Below, one piece after another: positions 56,687-64,000 of a stretch of DNA of 64,000 nt; position 1 is the stretch's first letter; each line of letters starts with the position of its first letter. The position numbers and the translations under genes were made by a program. Source of the DNA: Phallus indusiatus (lineage: Eukaryota > Basidiomycota > Agaricomycetes > Phallales > Phallaceae); the NCBI GenBank assembly GCA_027605045.1, contig JAQFWX010000018.1:806001-870000 (forward strand), written 5' to 3'. The notes beneath the pieces were generated by a model. It searched no databases and had not been told where the DNA came from. It worked only from the letters and a program-made list of their open reading frames with translations.

Positions 56687-57954
56687 ATGTCGTCGTCTGC
56701 CGTTCCGTCTCCCTTTGGAAAACTTTTGCGACGCTCCAAGTTTGCATCATATGACCCGCTAATAGGGCAGACATATACAACCTACGGTGGTCACGCCTAT
56801 CGAGGCAATTGGGGTCTCAAACGGCCATTACCAAACAGACGAAAAGTCGGTTTTATCAATATCCAGTCTATCGACTCCAGAGAGCAGCAGACCGAGTGGA
56901 GTAGCGCAGAGTCGTCAGCAAGATGGATAAGAAGGTGGGATGAGACCGGCAAAAAAGTACAGCTCATGGAAACGGGACCATGGCATCTGAAACACGCTGC
57001 TCAGTGGTATCCCGATAGCGAATTCTCCCCACCTCGATAAACGATCAAAACAATCCCCACTTGGTCAATCGCCAGCTTTCTAAAGCACCCCCCATGTCCT
57101 CCAAACAGTTTAATCGATATCTCGACCGAACACGCGCCATTCGTCCTTCATTCAAGGACTTTATGCAGAAAGAGCTAGAATTCCAGGAGTCACAGCCACC
57201 CTCTCGAGACAAAAAACGTCCTATCAAAGCCTTTGGGTCTGGGGAGGTGGACATGTACTCGTCAGCTCAATTTTCTACTTCCTCATTCCTAACCAGGTTC
57301 AGAAAACAAACGGTGTCCACTCAACTCAAGTCTCCTGATTCATCTGCCTCTATCGGGTCTGAACCCCACATTTACGGAGGGTTGGAACTCACGGTTACCT
57401 CACCTCTTCAGATTCGCTATCTATATGGACCGTCTATGGGACGTATTATTGCGCGCAACGTTTCCGCCAGCAAAAATCTAGCTGTGATCCGCGATACATC
57501 ACACAAAGTTAGCCTTGCCGCCGTTGCTGGTATTGTAGGGGAGATACATTCCCCAGGCACACAAATGACGGATCATGAAGCTGCAAAACGCGGTGCCCAA
57601 GCAGGAGTTGACGGTCTCCGAATTTCCCATATTCAGCTCGCAGATCCCCCTGATGTTGTTCGACGCCAACCGCAATCAGCAGCAGATACCACATTCGCGT
57701 TTGTCGATATATATTCGACACATAATGAAAGTAATCTATCAAATCCATACCCATTAGGCTCTCGTCATTACATCGGCAAATATCCCTCCAGTTACATTGA
57801 GAACATAGGAGCCCCCAAACAGCTCTCGAGTTATGTAGAAGAAGGGAAACGGCGCACCACAGCAAGACAGAAACCTCAAACCGCAAGTGATAATGCGAGG
57901 TTGATGGAAAACTTGAGTTACATTACAAAAAATGCTGTAATAAAAGATGAATAA
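56687..57954 (+). CDS. MRP51: Mitochondrial small ribosomal subunit protein MRP51 (bS1m), with an apparent frameshift
   Basis: Component of the mitoribosome small subunit that helps translate mitochondrial mRNAs. The N-terminus FGKLLRRSKFASYDPLIGQT, YTTYGGHAYRGNWGLKRPLP and VGFINIQSIDSREQQTEW is highly characteristic. Next come FMQKELEFQESQPP, VTSPLQIRYLYGPSMGRIIA, VAGIVGEIHSPG and HYIGKYPSSYIENIGAPKQL. The frame breaks at 57035-57037: the first frame ends EFSPPR then a TAA (57038-57040), while the second frame reads INDQNNPHLVNRQLSKAPPM directly after, the normal family continuation. One base is missing and no intron fits. The gene is otherwise intronless. Because it is an essential housekeeping gene, an assembly error is the simplest explanation. 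Confidence 0.9.
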
Positions 57955-57990
57955 TTAATAACCGAGATTTAATACATTGGTGTGAAATAT

Positions 57991-60900
57991 TCAAATGGCA
58001 TTGTCAGCTTCCTTAAAGTTCAACATGTGCGCTTCTACCACACGGTACAAGGATCTAGCACCTTCTTCTTCCACCAAGTTGGTATCATTCACGGAATGAT
58101 CCACGATGCGATCTATTTCTTCCGGAGACAAAGATTTAGGGATAAGGTCCTGATAAGACAGAATTGCTTCAGTCCCAATGGCTTTCTTTTCTCTAAGCGT
58201 GAATGGGAGAAAGGGTAAGATGGCTGTGATACGTGATACAAGGGGCGCCTGCCAATCTTAATTAATCACCTGAAGAAAAATGTTGAAAAAACAAACCTAC
58301 CCCCAAAACCTCAGATATGGATCTTCGAATAGCAGTTGCTAATTGAATATATTCGTTACGACTTGGCGGCCCGTCCGGATGTTTCCATTGCTGAACGTGC
58401 TCGGTAATGAGTTTCTTTCCGAGATTCGAAGTTGCGATCCAAATTACTTGACAAGTATCTGTATGTTTCTTTTGCTCCAAACTACAGCGACCTAATATTG
58501 TTATTAGTGATTAGATCAGGCCAAAAAACTGAATGCTAGTCTCACCGATGTCCCATGGAAGGAGCAATGGATTCAAAGCTTTCGGATCATCAACCTTCTC
58601 AACGTCCTGCAAGCGTACGCCGAATTAACTCGAAAACATGACAAAAAAAACACACATACATCAAGAACGACAACGCAACGACGACCTTGATTTTCCACGA
58701 GAAAATCCGCGAGATCCATATTTGGAGACGCCTAACAATATCATAAGGTTTGTACTACTAAATATGAGCGACAATCGACATACGTCCTCGGCTCCCGTTG
58801 AGAGACACTGCCATAAATCATGCTGTGAACGGAGGGCTGTCATGTTTATCGTATGAATCGGCACGTTCAAAAGTGATCCAACTGTTGTGTCACGTAAAAA
58901 TTAACAAGCTGAGTTATTTTTTCAGTTTGAAAAGAATTCAAAGGCGAACCTTTTTGGGCCAAGTAACTCTTCCCGTGTCCAGAATCCCCACAAAGTAGAA
59001 TGACTAAGGCATTTCGACTTTTTCGCTGTGAGTGTAGTCCTATGACACGATAAAATTCGTCCAAAACACGATCTTGTCCAATAATATCAAAGCGTGCTTT
59101 AGCCAGAGGTGCAAACGATGTTTGTTCTAAGACTTGTAGAGTAGGTTTTGAATCTAAATCGAGTGATTGTCGCGTGAGGAAATATCTGAAACGTGCATGA
59201 GTAAAAAGCACTCATTTGAAATTTATTATAGAAAAGCAAAGGTCATACTCCATGGCAGCATTCATATGTCCATTCGCCATTATCACCGGACTGTCTTTCC
59301 CTTCTTCTTTGAGTGGCCCCTGTAATGAAACCTGGCTTTCATGTCGAGTTAGAACGGCAGGATCAGCCCCATACTTCAGCAATGTCTTGACGATTTCAGT
59401 CTTGTGTTTCAGATTCTCGTTAGACACCGTGAACGAGAGCAAATCTGTACCCGAATCCGCCATTTCGTTTACAAACGACTGTCCCGAAGCCAAGAGGTTT
59501 TCAACCATCTCTGGCTTATCTGACGCTATAGCAAACAACAACTGAGGTCGATAGGAGGGATCCGAGGAATGTGAGCTGATTGAATTTTGAGACAAACGAC
59601 TAGTTGAAGATAGTCGACTCGGGTACTGTTGTGGTGATGGACTCAAGGACTTATTTGAACGAGGAGGCCGATAGACATTCTAACAGAGACAGAGATGTAT
59701 GTTGTGTGTTGCTAACACTTAATCTAAAAAGAGGGAATAACATTCACCTGAACCTGAAGAGAGTTTTCTATTAAAGGGGTGCCCTAATCGATTTATGAGC
59801 GAAATTAGTTGCAGGTCTCAGTACATTCACATACCGCCGATACATTATCCTGTTGAGCATGATCGGGACGCTCCACGATCTGGGATAACTTGGGGCTCGT
59901 GCTGTCAAGAAATTTAAAATCATCTTTTTTCAGATTCTAGACGATGGTTGTCAAAAAAAAAAGATTTCCATCATGGGTGCGATAAAAAAATTACAAGTAT
60001 TGTTACACTTCCCCGGATCTTTTGAGCGCGATGCTCCAAGACTGTACGAATGTCTTTCATTCTAGGGGAAGCAGAGGCTCTTCCTTGGTTGAAACCATTG
60101 ACAGAGCTGGGTGATGCGGCGAGTTTACGACCATTCATAGAGCTAGGTGATACTGAGGGTTTACGTCCATTCACAGAGCTAGGGGATGCCGGGGGTTTAC
60201 GCCCATGCTCGGAACTTGGTTTCGGAGAACCGCCTAGTAATACTGAAAGTGTAACGCTTCCTGTGGACGACATGCCATCGTCGTCAGGCTCACTACGCGC
60301 AGGTGGGAAGGAGGTCATATCAATGTTTAAACTGGAAGTGCGAGAGATCGATGCAGAATTAAAATCATCCTCAGCATCTGAGAGAACAATCGTTCGGGGT
60401 GAGTTAGTGGGTATGTAACTATCAGTTTTTGCTGGATCTGTATAAACGAGCGGAGGTGTTACCTGTATGGAATTGTGTCAAAACAATGCGAGGAAAAAAC
60501 AGACTGACTGACATCATCGTCTTCTGAGCCTTGTGAGTACTGTGCTAACAAAGAAACGGGAGAAAATGAATAAGGCTGTCGCGAATCTACCTCAAGCTTA
60601 GCAATGAACTAGACACGGATTCAAAGTCATATTTACTCGACTGATCGAGTCCTTGGGACTTGGCTATATCTGGCTGAGGATTTAGGACAGTCGGCTAAAG
60701 CAGAATGGGTAATGGATCATGAGACGTGAGTTCAAAAAAGTCTACTCACTAATCTCAGCGGCTTCAACCAGCTCGGTGTTAGTATTGGTTTATGTTGTGA
60801 CTCGGGTGTGTCATTTGTCGCAAAATTTTCATCATTCAAAATATCATTCGGACTTTCGTGCAATTCCATAGACATTCCAATAGATAGATCGACGGACCCA

Positions 60901-61837
60901 TGACCAACTGATGAGCCATGAGTTAACGGAGATATTGTTGCGGGGTTGTCGTGTGTGCTCCTGAAATCTGTGTTGTCTATCTTGTCATCCTGTGCCTCCT
61001 GTCGCCACCTGTATTCTTGAGGCTGAGGCATTAAGGTACCAGTCCTTTGTCTAGTCTATACAAGAGGCATATAGTCAGAATTCTTTAAAATTGATATCGA
61101 GTCTTACCACAACCTTCCCCTGTGCATACTCATTGATGACGGCATTTTGAATAACTTCACTCAAGTTTGCGGAAGGGGGGGAAGACGAAGGATCACGTTT
61201 CAGAGTCCTTTTGAGATCTTCCACAACCAACTTATGGGACGCACGAACAGATCCGAATTGATGAGGGATGGAGAGGGAGAGCCGAGGTCCACGCAGTTGC
61301 TTACGACCCCCGTTAAGATTCCTTGTGCCGACTACGTCGGTGGCTCTGAAATCATTTGTCTGAGGGAAATTGAGAGGTTGGACTTTGATAGTCATTACGG
61401 AGTCACGAATATGAGCATCTTTCTCGTTGGAAGATGAGACGCTGTTTTGAGGTGAAAGGCTACGACGCGGACCTGGCGAAACGTGGCTCAACGAAGGCGA
61501 CCGTACGCGGCTGTCTTCATCGTCCAAGTCCGACTCGTATAGAGAATTGATTTCGTCTTCACTTGAGGAATCGAGATCTACAGAAAAGCGCGATTGTAGG
61601 ACGGGTCCATTCCCACGTTGGTATTCATCATGTTCGTCGTCATCGAAACTTGTAGATCCTGGTGAGATATTTCTGGTAGTAATCTCGTGTAGGAAATTGC
61701 ATCTTTCGAAAAAGAAACAGTTTCCCTTGGCAAAAAAGGACATGGTCGCGCTGAAGTCAAAGATGCATCACGTCTCGTGCCGCGTTCGAACTAGAAATAA
61801 ACAGACTACTGACTAGGGTTTTTCCAAAGGGGATCCA
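57991..61837 (-). CDS. CCCH zinc finger / ankyrin / HSP100-type AAA+ ATPase fusion protein
   Basis: A many-exon gene of roughly 1,000 codons. The proposed start (ATG 61837) and first intron give MDPLWKNPT joined to RPCPFFAKGNCFFFERCNFL plus HE, a C-X7-C-X5-C-X3-H zinc finger, if one T is added to a T6 run (plus 61732-61737). A long disordered part follows: Ser/Asp-rich blocks, PGPRRSLSPQNS, a three-copy 12-residue repeat (GRKPSVSPSSMN type) and EHRAQKIRG. Ankyrin-like repeats are at about 59260-59570 (LLFAIASDKPEMVENLLASG, TEIVKTLLKYGADPAVLTRH). The AAA+ module has IIGQDRVLDEFYRVIGLHSQ, Walker A LLCGDSGHGKSYLA, Walker B RRCVVVLDDVEKVDDPKALN, sensor 1 QVIWIATSNLGKKLI and a small C-terminal domain ending FKEADNAI. 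The order ankyrin then one ClpB-D2-like AAA+ recalls metazoan SKD3/CLPB. Whether all exons form one transcript is inferred from continuity. Confidence 0.72.
60104..60211 (-). repeat. Three tandem 36-nt units encoding a 12-residue SP-rich repeat
   Basis: Units at 60104-60139, 60140-60175 and 60176-60211 differ by several substitutions; each encodes GRK(P/L)xxSPSS(V/M)N. They lie in the disordered linker of the CCCH/AAA+ protein. Confidence 0.9.
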
Positions 61838-62094
61838 TGGCTAAAGGTAATGACAGCAAGTAAATCACGCTATGAACGAGATAGCATCCTCAGCTGATGA
61901 TGACCGAAGTGCCGGCTGTTCTGTGCTGTTTGGAGGCTGTCCAGTTCGGCAGCGTGCGAATTTGCAGTTCAGTCATCACAATTCAAAAGCCATTTGATCA
62001 ATACACAATTATCAGATTCTATTTAGTAATTGGCCGAGGATAAATAGCTTTGCTGGTATACAATTTCGAAATATGTATGAAGTGTAGTCCGTTG

Positions 62095-64000
62095 TCAGGG
62101 TAAATAGACTCTCGAGTATCCATCGATACTATTGTGAATAAGTTAACGCCAGGTCATACTGAAAGCTCGAATTGACTCACTTTCGGCGACAGCACGGGCA
62201 AGAATGTTTAGAAGATGGTAAACGTGAAGCCAAGTTTGCGCGACATTCTTCACACAGAGCAAGACATCTTATAGGGACCTATCAGGACGCACTCTCCAAA
62301 ATGAAAAATATTCAGACGAACCTGCACGGCCAACAAATAATTTCTCTCGGCTCAACGGTGCATACTACGCAGTTTCGTCTTCTTTCGTCGTCTTCGCGGG
62401 TCGTGGGGTTGTCCGGCTTCAGTGATTTACGTTCTTCTAAAATACTGCGCCAATCGTCATCCAATTTAGGTGTTTGCCGGTATCTCCTGCGTGTTAACGG
62501 GCTCGAGGTTTCATTTCCAATATGTGCCAATAGCACAGGGGCAATCGTTGAATCCGATATAGTCGAAAACAGCATTCTGCCAGAGTCATCTTCAACGTGG
62601 TCTTCTGATGGCTCTACGGAGGACGAGCGAGACGAATGAACACTCTCTTCTTGTCCAGCGTAATCTGCGTCGTCGTCACTTATATCCTCCCCTCTTAGGA
62701 ACCGAGTATACAGGTCAGGCTCCGCTTCGTTATAGACAACTGGTTCGGCAGCCGGTATATTCAACGTCTCTCTGCCCAGTTTTTTTCGCAGGAGCAGAAC
62801 AAGGAAGCGATAAGAAACCTTTATACACCTCCATACGCCCCACAGAAATCTTTCCCATTCGCGTAACCATGTTGTGTCAACCCAACCATCGGCTTCGTTA
62901 TGAGAGGGAACTCGAACATGTTTTACCTCGTTTTGGAAACCATGTCTAGTTCCCTGCCGCAAATCCACGATCCCGCCTCTGTCTAATTCAAGCTCGGGAG
63001 AATTCACATTGATCCCAGCTAGTTCATTGCCCAGACCAGCCGCACTAGTGGCATCTAAGCTGGCAGTGCCTAGCCTCAATATAGCGACGGAAAAATCTTC
63101 GTCCCAGCGAGGTAGAAACACTGGTGATGGGCCAAAGAATGGCCGAGTAATCTGACCCTCCAATAATACTTGGGTGAGGATATGAAGCGACAGTGTCAGC
63201 AGAATGATGAAAAGAAGGGCAGTCTCAATGATGGACGAGACATAGTTTATTAGCGGGTAATGCGTGGACGAAAAGAAGACCACATAATGAAAATGAATTA
63301 AATTCAGAAGACCGCAAATTGTAGTCGGAATTAGGCGCTGATTGGCCCATTTTTTGCGAATGCTGATAGTCTGAATGAGAGTAAGCTGTTCGGGTGTCAG
63401 AAAGTGTCATAGATAACTAGTGGTGGACTCGAACCTGGAAAAGAGGAATGATGATAGTCACCAGAACATGCTTATCTGGCCGGGAGTGGGTCTCAGGAGA
63501 TTTAACGACATGCATTGTCGGGGATGAATATATATGCAATAGGAAAGCATAGGAAAACTAGAGCGAGTTACGGGAAGTGTGCCAATTTAAGCGAGGGAGA
63601 CTTACCAGATTAAAAGGGGACGAGGAGTGTACCCTATATAAGCTTTGAGTCAAATCTACTTATCCAAAGAGAATTGCAGTACCTACCCTCCTTCAAGGCC
63701 TCTCATTAGGGCTTCCAAAGCGAGTGCTACACAGACTGACAGGAATGTCGCCCAACAAACTTCCTTCATATTGGTTTTCGCCGACCATTCACCTAATTTC
63801 TTCGACCATAAGACGGAAGGGAATAAATCACACGTTTGGAGAAGTATGACGGTAAGCAGCAGAGAGATCTCCACAAAAGGTAAATGGACGGTAGCCGGAA
63901 CAATGCACGAGTCGATGTAGAGCTGAAGTCGACAGGTAGCAGAAGAGAAATGAGAGAACGCAATGTCGAATGTCTGGGCCTTGTACCTGTATAACGACGT
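62095..64000 (-). CDS. Asi-like membrane RING E3 ligase (5' part beyond the window)
   Basis: The C-terminal and middle parts of a polytopic membrane protein with a C-terminal RING finger. The gene enters from the right edge. Hydrophobic helices are seen in EISLLLTVILLQTCDLF, CWATFLSVCVALALEAL, TTICGLLNLIHFHYVVFFSS and IIETALLFIILLTLSLHILT. A long soluble, acidic region follows (TRFLRGEDISDDDADYAGQ, SVHSSRSSSVEPSEDHVED). The RING reads CVVCTVEPREIICWPCRCLA, LCEECRANLASRLPSSKHSC, PCCRRN with a final IDGYSRVYLP; the intron inside PCRC and one inside RRN were placed by phase. The C3HC4-type arrangement with terminal GYSRVYLP resembles Asi1/Asi3-like inner-nuclear-membrane ligases in basidiomycetes. 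Start not present in this window. Confidence 0.8.

Noticed and set aside
63410..63435. A T-arm-like GGTTCGAGTCC on the minus strand, suggesting a tRNA
   Set aside because: The flanking bases do not form a five-base T stem, and no matching acceptor or anticodon arm is found upstream. It lies at an intron/exon boundary of the RING gene.

Overview
This is a 64-kb piece of a fungal nuclear genome, most likely a mushroom-forming basidiomycete (Agaricomycetes). Genes are dense, lie on both strands and are cut by many very short introns of about 47-70 nt. Several exons are tiny (9, 11, 12 and 21 nt). The gene set includes fungal-specific items: a DASH subunit, a fungal-type lumazine synthase, a mitochondrial MRP51 and an Asi-like RING protein. 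Protein motifs resemble agaric homologues most closely; this lineage call rests on remembered family patterns, not on a search. I recognise no tRNA, rRNA, transposon or CRISPR array. All gene models were joined by hand from splice signals and family conservation, so internal junctions are approximate.

Layout. 1-4.8 kb (-): SAPS-domain phosphatase regulator and AP-2 mu adaptin. 5.2-13.3 kb (+): secreted GDSL esterase, DOA1/PLAA ubiquitin adaptor, tRNA(Ile)-lysidine synthase. 13.4-17.1 kb: SRP40/Nopp140 (-) back to back with lumazine synthase RIB4 (+), then the TORC1 GTPase GTR1 (+). 17.3-30.8 kb (-): a run of seven genes made up of Vcx1-type Ca2+/H+ antiporter, CoA-type Nudix hydrolase, histidine phosphatase, YTH-domain m6A reader, a clampless1-like protein, a cupredoxin-like GPI protein and a NUDT19-like Nudix hydrolase. 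31-41.6 kb: Cwf19L1/Drn1 (+), class I/II aminotransferase (-), Arp2/3 subunit ARC40 (+), DASH subunit DAD3 (-), dehalogenase-type alpha/beta hydrolase (+), SDR (-). 42-54 kb: giant kinesin-4-like motor (-), IPK1 (-), arginase (+), isovaleryl-CoA dehydrogenase (-). 54-64 kb: carboxylesterase (-), MRP51 (+), a CCCH/ankyrin/HSP100 AAA+ protein (-), and the C-terminal part of an Asi-like RING ligase (-) that runs off the right edge.

Most genes are core housekeeping functions: membrane traffic, actin, mitosis, TORC1 signalling, mitochondrial translation, and nitrogen and branched-chain amino acid catabolism. They form no obvious single pathway cluster. The most unusual object is the large minus-strand gene at 58-61.8 kb, which joins an N-terminal CCCH zinc finger, a disordered SP-rich region, ankyrin-like repeats and a single ClpB-type AAA+ module. 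Three genes in the last 10 kb (carboxylesterase, MRP51 and the CCCH/AAA gene) each need one missing base to read through. This pattern suggests assembly indels more than three independent pseudogenes.
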